Part shown: positions 1 to 13,154 of the stretch, in pieces
Numbering within the stretch: position 1 is the first letter of the stretch
Layout: each line of letters opens with the position of its first letter
Source of the DNA: Edolisoma coerulescens
Taxonomy: Eukaryota > Chordata > Aves > Passeriformes > Campephagidae
Assembly (NCBI GenBank): GCA_013397115.1
Contig: VWZW01004023.1
Span: 248,001 to 312,000 of the forward strand
Length of the DNA: 64,000 nt
Direction of reading: 5' to 3'
Made by a program: the position numbers and the translations under genes
The notes under the pieces: generated by a model
Databases searched by the model: none
Told to the model about the DNA's origin: nothing
The model's input: the letters and a program-made list of their open reading frames with translations, nothing else

Positions 1-2782
1 TGCTGAATGTGAGACTCAATATGATTTATCCCTTTTCACACTCCTCAGTAGCAGTGCATAGATCCAGCATGTTTTCCATGCAGGTCCCTGGTATCTCCCT
101 GTCCCCGGGTCCTCATAGATCAGACAGGAATATTCAGCATGTGCCTGTCTGCCAGACCCTGATGCCTAAATGGGAGTGATTGAACAGAGCTATGCCATAA
201 CCAGGACAAAGTTCTGGTAGAAAGCACCTACCCACCAGAAGTCAGGGGCTGCAGATCCACCATGCCTCCCGCCCTTCCCATGATTGCTATGTTTATTTGC
301 CATTCAACAACTGACGAGATATCCTTCCCATGGTCTTGTGTCAAGTGAGTTTCATGCATCACGATCTTTTTCAGCTGGGAAGTCTGAATTCACAGTGTTC
401 ATCTGCTTGAAACCTCTTTTACTTGTATGAGCTGACTAGAAAGAGCCAGGTCTAAACTGATGTTTAGAGGAAAATCAACACTTTGTCATATTTCATGTTA
501 TGGAGCAGGTGAAATAGTTCTTTCAGATCATTATAATGTGATATCTTTAAGAGCTAGAAATGGTTTTAATCATATTTCTGAAGGATAGAGCCATTTTAGG
601 ACATTTAAAAATAGGCTAAATTAGCTTCAGATTACGTGCCTTTCTTCTCAGAACTTTAAGGACAGACTGGGAAAGACCCTCTTTTCTTAGTGCCTTTTCC
701 TAACTATCTGTGCCTAGCTAATCTCAGAAGGATGTGGGCCTGGATGGTTCTTTTATCTGACACAGTATAGCAGTTCTTGTGCACCCAAGATGGGATGGGA
801 TTCACTGTACTTAGTAAAAATGCTCTCTATTCCTTCCCACGTTTGCTGGTTAATCTTCTAGAAATGACATTGTGACCCAAAATCTTGAAATAGATGAACA
901 CTAGCCCTAAGGAAGGTGCAACAGAGAACCAGCTATTTTAATACACACAATGAAAATCCTCCTTTCTTCTAAGAACTTGGAATGGGAATGACTCAAGCAG
1001 TTACAGAAATGTCACATTCTGCCTTTCTGCAGGTAATGTTAATTTTGGTCAATGGCCTTATTTCAGGCCAGACTCTATCAACTCTATCTTTCCCATTAAT
1101 TTTAATTATAGTTCCTCAAAGGAAGAACAGCTGCTTAATAGCCTCCAGAGGTACACCAATTGCAATGAAAAGCATAGCAAACCAGCAGTACAGTATATTA
1201 AGAAGGGGATTCCAAAATGCTGATTTTTGGTACATTGCATTGTTAGTGATAACAAATTCAAAAGTCAGAGTAAAATTTACCTCCTTGCTGCATGAATCCT
1301 TTTTCTCCCTCTGGTAAATCACAAGGTTTCTCCTTCTCTTTGTGAAGAAAATATTTTAATACGGATCTAATTTGGAGGCATCTCCTTTGGCTCAATTTAT
1401 CACCAGCGTGCTCGCCATTGTCAGCACAACACTGCCCATCAGGACTGATAAACTACATTCCCTCTTCTGGCTGGCATACTGTATCCTGAAAATAGAACAA
1501 AATACATCACAACTAACTAGTGACTTTTCTTTTACACTAAAATTTATTATAATGCATGTGTATACAACTAAGGATATGTGATTTAGGCTAGTTCTGAGTA
1601 TTCTTCTTGTGCTATATGAAAGATATATGAATACGATATTTTGATATGAAGTACTTCCTTCTCCTTCTCTCAAGCAGAGAATATTGTCTTAAATTGCTGA
1701 CAGATCTTTGTCACAGCAGCGCTACCATGATTCCCTGTAATTTCAGCTCTGATATATTTTTTAATTGAGAAAGCACCTTTGTTTTAAAAAAGATCCCAAA
1801 GCCTTCCAGAAACTGTTACATATTAAAACACAAATTAGGTATGAAGATATCACTTTTCAGGTGGAAACATCTTTCTGTGGAAGAGATGGGGGGAATTAGA
1901 AACTACTTGTTTGGTTTTAAAAAAAGATTGCAAAAGGAAAAAGGATAGGAAAGGATATGAGGATTTTAGGGAGCTTTCAGTAGCAAGCTGGAATCTCAAC
2001 ACAATTGTGTTTGGCATTTTAACAATGAGGATTGAGGGTTTATGTTTTAGGAAGAATCAAAGTGAACAGCTGTCAGCAGGTCCTTACATGAAAAGATAAG
2101 CCAAAGCTATATATCTTCTAGGTAGCTCTCAAACCCTCCCTTGAAATTACTCTGTCACCATAGTAACCTTATAATGGCTAAATGGTGCCTAAGTGTCCCA
2201 CATTACCAGAGCATCTTCTTGATCCCAGAACTTCGGCTTTCTCAGTTATGGAGTTTCCTGGCTTAAGAGGATTTTGATTATTCTCTGAAATGAACATTTA
2301 TGAGTAAGCATCAGAAAACAGAAAGAAACAATCAATCTAAAGTAAAAGGTTTTACATAACTGATTAGAATAAACTGTCCAGAAAATGTACAGATATGGAG
2401 AGGTCTGTAAAATTCAGCCACAATTTTCCAGAACAATTTCTAGTAAGCACTGTGAATCCAAAGGGTCTTATGGTGAAGTACACAACCTGGTTACCTACTG
2501 AAATGGTAATTTCCCTCCTCCTTGTCCAAGGTTACCAAGCACAGTCTGCATGCTGCAAACTGAAGACTGCCAGCAGAAAAATCAGATTAAATTAATTCAG
2601 TGTGTTATTTCTCTGAAACCGCTTGGGACTTTCAGAGTACAAGCCTCACAAACCCAGCAGGCAAATTTCTCTTGCCAGTTTTTCCTTAGGACTTCACTGT
2701 TGCTGCTGCCTTGCTGGAAATGTCTGGACAGCACTCCATCAAAATGCAAGTGTTGTATGAATGGATGCATGACCCTGGTCTG

Positions 2783-2825
2783 GCACACATGTGCACACAC
2801 ACACGTGCAAGCACACATGCACACA
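2783..2825. repeat. imperfect (CA)n microsatellite
   Basis: CA-rich run (GTGCACACACACACGTGCAA and flanks) with interruptions. The overlapping His/Thr/Cys-rich open frames on both strands are low-complexity artefacts. Confidence 0.85.
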
Positions 2826-5526
2826 AGAGGTCATGCAAGGAGACATCGCAGCCAAAGCTCCAGCATGTGCACACGGATGAAGCTTCAGGTGGAAATCACA
2901 GCCTGATACACACGTGCGGCCAGCCCATTGGGGGACTGGATGCGTTTCTGAGGTCGTGTGCCCGTGCTCAGTTCATAATGCTCATGTAGCTTGTTCATGT
3001 TCAGCGAAGAGAAGGGACAAGGAGGTAGCCAAAACACCCAATGTTTCTCTCATATGCCATATCTGCAACATATCTTGCTTTAGTACTTCTGTCTTACTGA
3101 ACCCCAGCAAATAAGCACTCAAAAGGAAAGTGATTCTTTTCTCCTTCCCCTTCAATCAGTACAAGGAAATATTTCACTACAGTTTTGAGAGCCTCATCGA
3201 GCCTTTGAACAAACTTGAGCCTAGACTTGATGGTATTTCAAAATTTAAAATGTAGAAGAAGGCTCTTTGAAATTTTGCTGATCAAAAACATTAAAAGGCC
3301 TCAAAACCTCTTCAAATTTTTATTTACAGTTCACATTTAATTCAGGTTATTAAGGGAAGCTATAGATTAGTATACCCTGCTGTTATAAAATACATATTTA
3401 TAAGGTTTAGATGAATAATTCACAGAACCAATGTACTGCTCTGCTCTTGAAAAAAATATTTGCAATCACATCATGTTTTTGAGGATTTCTTTGTTACTTG
3501 AGATTACTCAAACAATGTGCTAGTGATTAAAATTTTTATTCTGTGGCTTGCCTCTGACTGGTTCTCAGAATATTTGATATTCTAGTTGTAGTGATAGGTC
3601 AGATAAGTCATGTGCTGTTATTTCCTTGCTCTGATTTGATTGATAAAAGAAGTGTTCTAAAATAAATTACCACATAGGAGGACAGAATATTCAGTTTCTG
3701 TGAATGCTTGTGTATGTGATTTTGGAAAACATTTCTACCGGTGTGATTTGATGGAATAAATATTTGAACAAAAGAAATATAAGCTAATACCAAACATGCC
3801 AAAGCAAAATATGAACGAGTATTTTTAAAAAGGTTTTTCCTCTATATGGTCTCTACTTGAAATAATTAGAAAGAAACTAGAGAATTTTTGGAATTCTTTT
3901 CTATGTAATGAGGCTAGAAGCCAGCTTCTATTCTGCTCTGACAGAACTATCTGCTAGTCTTTATTTCTTTGGAAAACTAAATAAAATGCTTGCCTCTGTA
4001 GGTACCTCACCACAGTCATTTCAAAAGGAGGAAAAGGGCCATTAATAGCATCTCTTCCAAATGAATATTTAAGCCAGGACTGCAAATAATTTTTTTTCCT
4101 CTCATTGCTGAAACTTAGGGAACAAACTTCTATTGATAATTGACAAGATTAACAGTATTTCTTCAATTTTATTGCGCAAAGGATGATATAACATGGCAAA
4201 GCAAAAAGAATAATTATTTTCTGGGTTTGAGAGTGTTGTTGTTCAGGTCCTGCTCTGTCTTTTCTGTTTGTGCCTTTTTCTTTCCCTTTTCTGGCAGCTG
4301 GTGACAGGCCATTGGGAGATGGTACATTCAGCTTTCCAAAGAGTGGAACATCATTCTAAGATGGAGAATGGATGCCCAGCAGATGAGAGACTGAGACAGG
4401 GCTCAGCTTCTCTGCTTTCTGTCCATAGCCCCACCCCAAAGGTCAATGTTAATTTAGCCATATCACTTTCTTTACTTTTATTTGTCTGTAAAACAATTAA
4501 AGTAATGCTTCCCTATTTTTTGCAAGAACAGCCTCATGTTAGTGTGGTGGCTTTCTAAGTGATACAAAAGGAACTGTAGAATGGATCTAGATGATAAACA
4601 CAAACAAAACCTTCTGCACAGATGTCATTGTCTGACTCGGAGACAGGTGGGTGTTATATTGCCTGAGTGTCATACCATCAATCTCTAAATGTCAAACTGT
4701 CAATATTGCATGAAACAAGAATTTCAGAATGTTGAAGAGTGCAATACATTCTTCTAGCTCATGAAAATATTTTTATGAAATCTCCCTTTATACTAGCTGA
4801 CATTCTAATAAAAGCCACTTAAACATGAAGGCTTGTGCTCTAGTCATGTAACAAAGGCAGATGGTACAAAGAACCATTTCCCTCTTTTGTGACTCTTTGT
4901 TACAAATTGCTCTTCTGTCTTTGAATGATAAACCTCCATTATGAAACTTTAGGAGGAAGATCAGCCTTCCTCAGGTGACCTAGGCTTGGAGTACTGCAGA
5001 GAACTCTCTCTACAGATGGGAGAACACATCGAAAACTTTTGCAAAGGGCAGCAGAGTTGTTGCCCTCCCCAAGGATCTGCAAATTGCTGTTTCAAGGATG
5101 AGAAAGAGGCTCTTTGTTACACCCCCTGTGGACAATGCCCTTCTCTGTGACAGTCACCTAGCTAAGAAAATTAAATGGAACATGATGAGCTGGTCCTGTC
5201 ATGTGAAATAGCACAAAGTACCAGGCTATTTTCATGAACACTGGCTTCAGCTGTTTGCCTGAAAGAAATGTATTTTACAGAATGAGAGCATTAAAAATGT
5301 TTTTCTTCTAAAAAAAAAAGACAATGATAGTAAGGGCTTTACATTTTATATTGGACTATGAAGGTGGCAATAACATTAACTGAGAACAGACAGCCTTTTT
5401 CATAACAGGGTCATGAGGTAGTTTACTACTGGAAATCACTACTATGCACAAAATCAAGTATATGCATGTCTTCACCCTTATGACTTTGATCTCTTTAGAG
5501 AAATACATACATGTGCATATATCCAT

Positions 5527-5555
5527 ATCTTTCTATCTATCTCTCTATCTATCTG
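5527..5555. repeat. (TATC)n microsatellite
   Basis: Short tract of TCTA/TATC units, followed by a TG-rich stretch to about 5582. Interrupted, so probably of modest variability. Confidence 0.85.
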
Positions 5556-5993
5556 ATGTGCATGTATATGTCTATGTGTGTGAAGGTGACCTGCATATTT
5601 GGTGAACAAAATAGAAATGTAGAAGCCCTGATGTGTGCTGATTTTCATCCATTTCCTCTTTGGAAAAGAGCCAGTATGTATCTGGGAGATAAATATAGTG
5701 TAGTGGTCTATTTTTGCAGGTGTATGTGCATGTGTATGTGGAATACATAAAACTAATCATCCTCAGACTCATTCCTACATATGTGTGGGAGCATACCCAA
5801 GATGTTCACCTCTTAAGCCTTTAGGCTGTTCCCACTCTGTGGGAGAAAGGAGGATGGAATATGTATGAGCTTTTTCCTTGATTATGTTTGTTATCGTGTC
5901 AAAGTACTGGCAGCTGTCCTAGTGGAGATATGAGTAAATCTGGCAGACCAAAGTCTAAAATTAGTTCTCCCTACACGTAATTGTCCTATTTTT

Positions 5994-6013
5994 AAAATAT
6001 TTTAAAATATTTT
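5994..6013. repeat. perfect A/T palindrome
   Basis: Two tandem AAAATATTTT units form a 20-base self-complementary stretch. Simple A/T composition makes chance or slippage origin likely. Confidence 0.8.
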
Positions 6014-8574
6014 TTTGCATTCATCCCAGCCATACCGAGCTTGTACATGTATCGTGTAACCAAGTTTGCAGGCTGCTGAACTTACTTTCTTTGGTGAGGT
6101 GTACAATTAGAAGCCCACAGCTGGGTTTTTTTTAATTTCATAGATGTTCCTAGGCAAGTACTTCTGGTTTTGAATAAGTTTAAGGATGTTTATTACATTA
6201 GCACAAAAAATGTATTGCCCTCAATGATCTCTGAAATTTTACCTCTGTATTTAGTGACTTAAAACAGAATGAAGGGTGTGAGGGATGTTGGCTCTCAGTC
6301 CATCAGTGGTACAACAGAATGATTCATGTCAGACTCTTGTATTATACTTATAAATCATTCTTGCTAATCTGTACTTCTGGGCTTCTGCTTGTTATTTCTC
6401 TGAAGTATAATATCTTTGTATCTGAAAAAGATAGCTTCAAATTGAAATTATTGCTTCTTCCAGTAACTGTAAACCTTGCTGTTTGCAGACTGTTTGGAAC
6501 ATAGAAAAATGTCTGATTCTTTGTCTGTATATTCTCTACTACGCTGCAGAGACTACCTGCTCAAAAATCATGGATCAGACTTAAAAATTATTATATTTCA
6601 GATGGGAGGGGAAAAGAAAAGATCACATTGGTTCTCATTTGCCATGACTTTATTTGATTTCTCAGGGAAAACTTCCTATTTGCAAGAGCATCCAGCCCGT
6701 CATCAGCTGCATGTGCACACACTCACGCCTACACATAAACACAAGCCTACCTCATTCGTAGCTGGTGGAGGTTCCAGTGAGACAGCAGTAAGGCTGCCTA
6801 CAGTCTTGCAAATTTAAGACCTGAATCTACATAATTAAATTTGGTCTTGTAAGTGAATATTAAAAGAAAAATAGGAGGAACAGAGTAAGTAGCTTTCCTA
6901 GCACCTGTACAACGAGAAGTTATTACCTCCTATGAAGTAGTTATGCTTGCAGTCCCTAAAAGAGCACTTGACACTCTCCATTTCTGTAGAATGCGGCTTG
7001 TCAGAGAAATGGCCATAGCTTCTTGACTTCTGTGAGCAATATTTAGGGAACCTCCAGACAGTCCACCTACCTAGTGGGTAGCTGCCTACTGAACTTCAGG
7101 AGAAGCTTGGTTTGCCTTTGCTCATCTGATACAGAAAAAAGTTTGTATGAAACTTCAAGTGGTGTGTTTCACTTTCACAGTTTTCAGAGTCAATGAGGTA
7201 TCCTGAAGTCCTGTAAAGTTGATGGAATAACCAAAGGTAAAAGAAGGCAAATAATTCTCTTCCCCAGACAGATTTTCAGGAAAAAATAAAATCAAATCAA
7301 TGTTGTTTAGATAGTATTACAATAATGAAAGAATAATATAGAAAGGCAAAGTGTTTTCATTAATGATAAATTGGAAAGTCAGATCACCTGGATTTACAGT
7401 CAGCTAGTTTTAACAAGTAACATGAAACCAAATTAAAAAGGAAATGTGTATCTAAGAAAATTGGTGGGTCATATATGCACATGCATTATTTCCATGTGTT
7501 GTCCGACTGAAGTTTACTTACAAAGAACCTGTGAGTTCTATGCAATTTACTCATTTATCCTTTTGCTCAGTAAACTTAACTATTATAAGTAACTACACCA
7601 ATACATCATTATTCTCCAAACAATTTAAGTGTGTGCTAGTTTAGAGAGATTCAGAATGTACTTAATTTCTTTAAGCAAGGGTTGTACCTCGTGCTAATGT
7701 TAAAAACCATGCAAGTTTTTCATTGCATTAAGGAACTGGGTACCAAAAGGCCATTTGTGATTGTGGTGCTTCCTTTCCTTTCCTTAATACCAAATTTCTG
7801 TTTTTACTGAGTTGTTCATCATGAAAAATAAATCATCACTGTAAGAAAGTAAATAGCCTCATTTTTCTACAATTAGAAAAGAGTAACTGTGTAGGCTGGC
7901 TTCATTTGCAGGCAGGTGAATTAATAATAGCATGATACTCAGATTTTTGTCTTTATGCTTTCAATACTCAGAAACTGAGTGTCTCCAGTCTGTTTATTTC
8001 TACTTCTGAGGAGCTCTCACTCTAGTATTTCACACAAGATCTTCCCACACTTTAACACATTCTGCTTTAGGATTTAAGGTCCAAAATATTGCAGAACATC
8101 AGCAAATAAGAAAATCGTTATCTGTCTGTTTGATACATATGCAACAAATTCCACAAGGAAGAGTTGCCACTGTCTAGCCAGGTAAAAGTTTTGAGTTCTG
8201 TTTTGTTTTATCTGGGCACTGACTGGAAAGTTATGCCGTACATGATTGATTCAGAAGAGAAGCTTTGCACAAGACTTCAAATTTTTAATCTTTATGATTA
8301 TATAACAATACAGGCTGAGTTCTCCTTATGTGTACGCAGAGGTGCCTTAAGGTTCTGCCTCCCTTAGACTTACTGGTATGAAAAGATTACAAAATTGTTT
8401 AATCAACATTTAAAGGTGTTAAACATTTAAACAAAACATGTCAAACATTTAAAGGTGATCTTATTGTTTGCCTCTGTGTCAGGTCTCTGTCCAGGCGGCT
8501 TTTGAGTTCAAAAGGCACAACCAGCTGCATTTTTTTTTTCCCTCCCAGGTAGTGACCATACAGTTGGCTTTGAC

Positions 8575-8617
8575 TATTTTTTCCTTTCCTTTTTTTTTTC
8601 CTTTTTTTTTTTTTTAA
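8575..8617. repeat. pyrimidine/poly-T tract
   Basis: Runs of T broken by CC just upstream of the CpG island; a smaller T10 run lies at about 8530-8539. Confidence 0.85.
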
Positions 8618-8789
8618 TTTGCCTTGTGGACTATTAAATATCTACCTCTGTGCATAGTCTGCCTGGCTCAGCACTCAGTCCAGTGGCTGATGGATGCTTG
8701 GGTGGTTTGCTTAAAGCAAAGACAGAAATAAGGATTGATTACGAGCTAAGCAAGAGTAACCCGCTTGCCTCACACTGTGCAGGTTATTC

Positions 8790-9022
8790 CAGTCCCTCTC
8801 CCTCCGGTGCAAATTGCTCGGCGCTGTGGAGGGGCGTGAACGGGGACTCTGATTTTGGGGTTCCCCTGGAGCCGGGGGTGGGACGGCAGTCCCGGATACC
8901 GTGAGGACGGCCGACGATCTTCAGCACCACGGACAGCGCCTCACACCTCGGCTCTGCCCCCCCGGGCCGCAGCGGGCCAGCTGAGACAGGCGGGATCCGA
9001 ACCTGAAGGTGTATCCTTTTCC
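8790..9022. promoter_or_regulatory. short CpG island, candidate promoter of unknown transcript
   Basis: I count about 20 CpG dinucleotides in roughly 220 bases, against a CpG-poor surround, with GC content clearly above neighbours (for example the CCCCCCCGGGCCGCAGCGGG stretch near 8960). No TATA box or known first exon is recognisable. A GTGTAT donor-like site follows AACCTGAAG near 9009 on the plus strand. It could be the promoter of a lncRNA or of an unrecognised gene, or an orphan enhancer-type island. Confidence 0.5.
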
Positions 9023-9059
9023 TTCACTACCAGCTGTGATCATCGCTATCCGCTCTAAT

Positions 9060-11600
9060 TCATGGCCTCGACCAATAAAACACATTTGGAGGGCCGAGAA
9101 GAAGCTCCTGTCTCTCTGAGTCTCTTTGATAAAGGCTTTACATCTATTTTCAAAATTAGAAGGTTGGAAATTTGAGGTTGAGGGACACTGGACATACTGA
9201 GCATAATGTTTGCCTGAAGATTCCATTTGTCAAAGAAATATTTTATAAGTCTGATGGCACTTTCAGCAAGGACCGTTCCTTCTTGTGATAGTAGGACAAT
9301 ACTTAGGCATTGCAATGGATTATATACTTGCATCTCAAAATAACATGGAGAAATTTGGCCTTACAGTGTTTTTCCTGAGATACTGCCAGTGTTGAGTGCA
9401 TAGCTCAAAGGAATTAGCGTTTAGTCTCACAGTGTTTTAAAAATGAGATCTGAGTATAACTTACGTATAGTGCAAACCTGTAAGACTACCCAGTACAGGC
9501 TACCTAGCCTTTTTGGGGTTTCGGAGGGAGTTTTCTTTGGTTGACAGGGGTTTCCTTTGTTTTTGTTGTTATTCTTTTCTCTGTCTTTTTACTTATTTTT
9601 TTAAATCCTCCTGTTCCATTAACCCCATCTAGTAACTATAGATGTGCACCAAACTGGATGCAATACCATTTGAAGAGGAGAAACATATTTCTTAAGTAAG
9701 AAAGCTCTCATTTGATAGCTCTAGAATCCAGGTTTCATTTTTGCATCCTCCCCTTCCACCCCTTCAGGCTTTGATGCTGGCAATAGCAGACTCTCTTCCT
9801 GGCCACTTCTAACAGGAGAAGGTGGAGGAGAAGGAATGCTTCCAGCCCACTCTTTCCCCTCATGGCAGCAGAAGCTTCTCATTGATTTAGGTGTTAAATA
9901 ATTCAGAGGCAACAACCATCTGTTTAAGTGAATGTCCTGTTTCATGTCTCCCCAGGGAAAAGGCAGCAATCTGGAAAGAAACATCAAATGTGACTTGCTG
10001 ACTTTCTCACATAAAGACTAACAATTAAGATATTTTGCTCCTACATTTTCTTTCCCTTGAGGTGGAACTTGCTAATTCAGAATTTGGTACACCAGAGACT
10101 AACTATAAATGGGAGACAGTGGTCTTTCCATGAACCAACTTCTAGGAAAAACAACTGTAAAGTTCAAAAAGGTTCAGTTCCATAAACATTCTTGATTTTA
10201 AAGAAAAAAAGGAGACATGGGAGATTTGGTTTCAGGGACTTTCAGATACCTAGTGCATATGTGCACTTTGGACTTTCCACATGCCTACTGGCTTAGTTCT
10301 TCTGAATCTGTGTCAAATTTAAACCACTTTGACAACTGATTCACTCTATCACAATTAGAAAGCAGCTTTTTAAAGCTAATTAATGATTAATGATCCAAAA
10401 TTTCATAGAATAATAGCAGTCTGAGTCCACACTCAGATTAATTACTCAGTTTAGTAATTCTACATCCTTTAAAAGAGAGGAGTGTATGAAAGAATAATTT
10501 AGTATGTCCTTTAGGGCTGATAACAGGCATCTATAAAATCTGATAAACAAGCATGTAAAATGTGTCTGCACCTCTGATATTCAAGTTGCTTTCTATTTGG
10601 TTTTGGCAGGACCGTTCTCTAATTATGAGATGGATCTATGTCAGGGCTGTCCTCTCTTTCTGCCACTCCAAAATCGGAATAGATACTTCAGATAATTTTT
10701 CCCATGCTGGGGTAGGGAGTTTCTCTATGCTGAAACAATTTTGAAAGAGTAGGAGGTGGAAGAAACTTTGCCTGTGCTCAAATACATTTTTCAATAATGA
10801 GAAGAGAGAGAAAAGGAGAAGCATGTGTGAGAAATATAATCAGAAGACAAATAAGAAAACATTACCACCATTTTGATAACATTTTTATAGTTTATAGTGT
10901 AGGTAATGTACTCTGCTTACTGGACTCCTAGTCACAGGGGACTATGGGTCACACATGGGGAACTGCTGCTTTTTCAAATACTCCAAGTCTCAGTAATCCC
11001 AAAATACTGCATTTAAGTCTAGGATTCACCTCACCTAAATAAATTTGTTTAATTGGAAGGTATTAAACCTTATCTAGTTGCTTGCCATCAGTAGTTAATG
11101 AGGAGAGACAGACACTTTCAGAAGGTGACCCATCACATCCTACACCCAAGGGCCCAGTGCAGAGGAGCTGAGTTTCATTCAGGAGTTGCCTGTCTCTCTG
11201 TATTGGAGACTTCCTGGAACATGTATGACTGTCTTAACCTAGACCACTTAATTTTAGAACTATAGCATTATATAGGGTATTCCTACTTGTTTCCAGGTCC
11301 ATGTTTGGCATGCAAGTCAACAGACTGAAAAGGGTGGCACCAGAACTATTGAAGCATTAAACTTCAAATTGATTCCTTTGGTTTTCCTCATAGCTTAAAC
11401 TCAGATTTTCTCAGAGCTTCAGTGTTATGGCTATACACAGTTAAATAGATACAAACAAATTCACATGTCAGCACCTACTGCTTTCTTTACAGGACTGCTC
11501 CTCCTGGCATGTGCTAGTGTCCATTCAGGTTTCTAAACCATTCATTTTGAGTGTCTTCCCTCATGGCAACTACTTTGAAAGCTGAACTGTTATCACCCTA
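9060..11600. other. intergenic, no gene seen
   Basis: Between the CpG island and the dispersed repeat. Only short, unrelated frames. The frames directly next to the island (8921-9333, minus) show no recognisable protein. Confidence 0.65.
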
Positions 11601-11604
11601 CCTT

Positions 11605-12235
11605 TCAACTTGCTTGTTTTAGCTTTGTCCCATGATCCAACAGAATATCTCTATTTTGAAATGTTTTCACATTTTTTTCCCACTTTTCCATGGGGTCCTC
11701 TCCATGGGCTGCATTTTTCTTTGGGGTGTATCTGCTTGCTGTAATGTAGGGTGCTCCACAGGCTGCAATGGGGATATCAGCTACACTGTTGTCTTTCATG
11801 GGCTGCAGGGAGACAACCCGCATCACCATAGTCTTCTCCGTAGGCTGCAGGGGAATCTGTGCTCTGGCACCTGCAGCACCTCCTTCTTCACTGACCTTGG
11901 TGCCTGCAGGGTTGTTTCTCTTGTGTTTTCTCACTCCTCTCTCTCACAACTGCTGCATAGCAATTTTACTCTTTCTTAAATATGTTATCCCAGAAGGTGC
12001 CACCAGCATCATTGATGGGCTCAGATTTGGCCAGCAGTGGGCCTGTCTTGGAAATGCCTGGAACTGGCTCTGTCTGACATGGGGGAAGCCACTTGTCTCT
12101 CTTCACCAAAACCTCTCCTGCAGTTCTCCTCCACCCTCCTCCCCTGCCAACACCAGGGCAAGTAAACCCAATATAACTTCTAGTATTGTAAGTCTCTTGT
12201 GCTGGAAGATAACAGCAGCTGAGTATCTCTAAGAT
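11605..12235. repeat. passerine-type dispersed repeat, unclassified
   Basis: The block contains several imperfect copies of a GGGCTGCA or GGCTGCAGGG unit (near 11706, 11759, 11800 and 11842), then text I recognise as recurring in many passerine sequences: ACTGACCTTGGTGCCTGCAG, a TTCTTAAATATGTTATCCCA segment and the GATGGGCTCAGATTTGGCC part. The family name and LTR or non-LTR nature are not known to me. The 154-codon plus-strand open frame inside it (11768-12232) and the 109-codon minus frame are best read as by-products of the repeat. Confidence 0.5.
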
Positions 12236-13130
12236 TTTAGATGGAAGTATTTTTCTGTATTAGAATGATATAAGGATTGATTGTACCAGTTCTCACACGG
12301 TATGCTGAAGAATATAGGCAAGGATTTGATATCTGCTTTGAGAAACTTCAATGCTAACATTGCCCACTGATTATTTTAAGTATAGAAAATTGTTTTCAAC
12401 AGGTCTGAATAAGTATTGTAAAATGATTTATTGCCTTCTGTCTGCACAAAAAAACCCAAAATCTCTCGTCTCTGGAAATCATCCCAGTCTTCTTCATCAG
12501 CAGAAAGTTTCACAAATAAACTTTGAGAAGGTGATAAGTCTTATTCCTAAGTAGGTAATGTTCTGGACTGCCATAAAGTAATACAGTATAACCTTATCTT
12601 TACCATCCTCCAGTGATGAGAACTTGCAGTTCAGTTGTAACAATTAAAGAGGTCAAAGTAGGTGTCATCAGCTTATTCTATAGTAAAGCTAAGCATGAAC
12701 TTGAACAAAGATGTCATTTGTGTCAAACTGGTATTAAGATCTTTTACAGGACAAATTTATCTTTTACATTTTTTTGATTGATCTTCTAAAAAAATAAAAA
12801 TTTTAAATGCATGATGGATTGTAACATAGTTAATGAGCATCAGTGCTGGTGCTGATCTCAGCATTTTCTGGCTTACTCATGGTTTTGGCATTCCTTGTCT
12901 GTCTGCAGATACCAATTACTTTCCTGATGTAGTCTCTTATTTTGGCAGTCAAGTGAATGTTGCAGATTGGTGATCTGAATAGAATGAAAAGTTAAGTGGT
13001 TTTGGTTTCCATGAGAATATTTTTAGTCAGACTTGTCATCTGGCAGTTCATTGTGTGTAGTTAAAAAGTGCTGTCTTCCTTGATTGAATGATACTATAAT
13101 AATTGACAGCCAAAAATCAACAAAGTCAAT

Positions 13131-13154
13131 CAATAAATACATAAATAAATAAAC
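13131..13154. repeat. (AAAT)n microsatellite
   Basis: Repeated AAATA units (CAATAAATACATAAATAAAT) ending before AAACCCAG. Confidence 0.8.

Larger units (their letters stand above)
1..8560. other. intergenic, AT-rich, no gene seen
   Basis: Open frames are short (up to about 118 codons), overlap on both strands and match no family I know. Apart from the CA and TATC microsatellites and the A/T palindrome, nothing distinctive is visible. Confidence 0.7.

Noticed and set aside
10400..10425. CR1 remnant at TTTCATAGAATAATAGCAG
   Set aside because: Only a few bases resemble the CR1 end; no CR1 text continues on either side.
11768..12232. 154-codon plus-strand open frame as a membrane protein gene
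   Set aside because: It lies wholly within a sequence that looks like a dispersed repeat and has no conserved domain.
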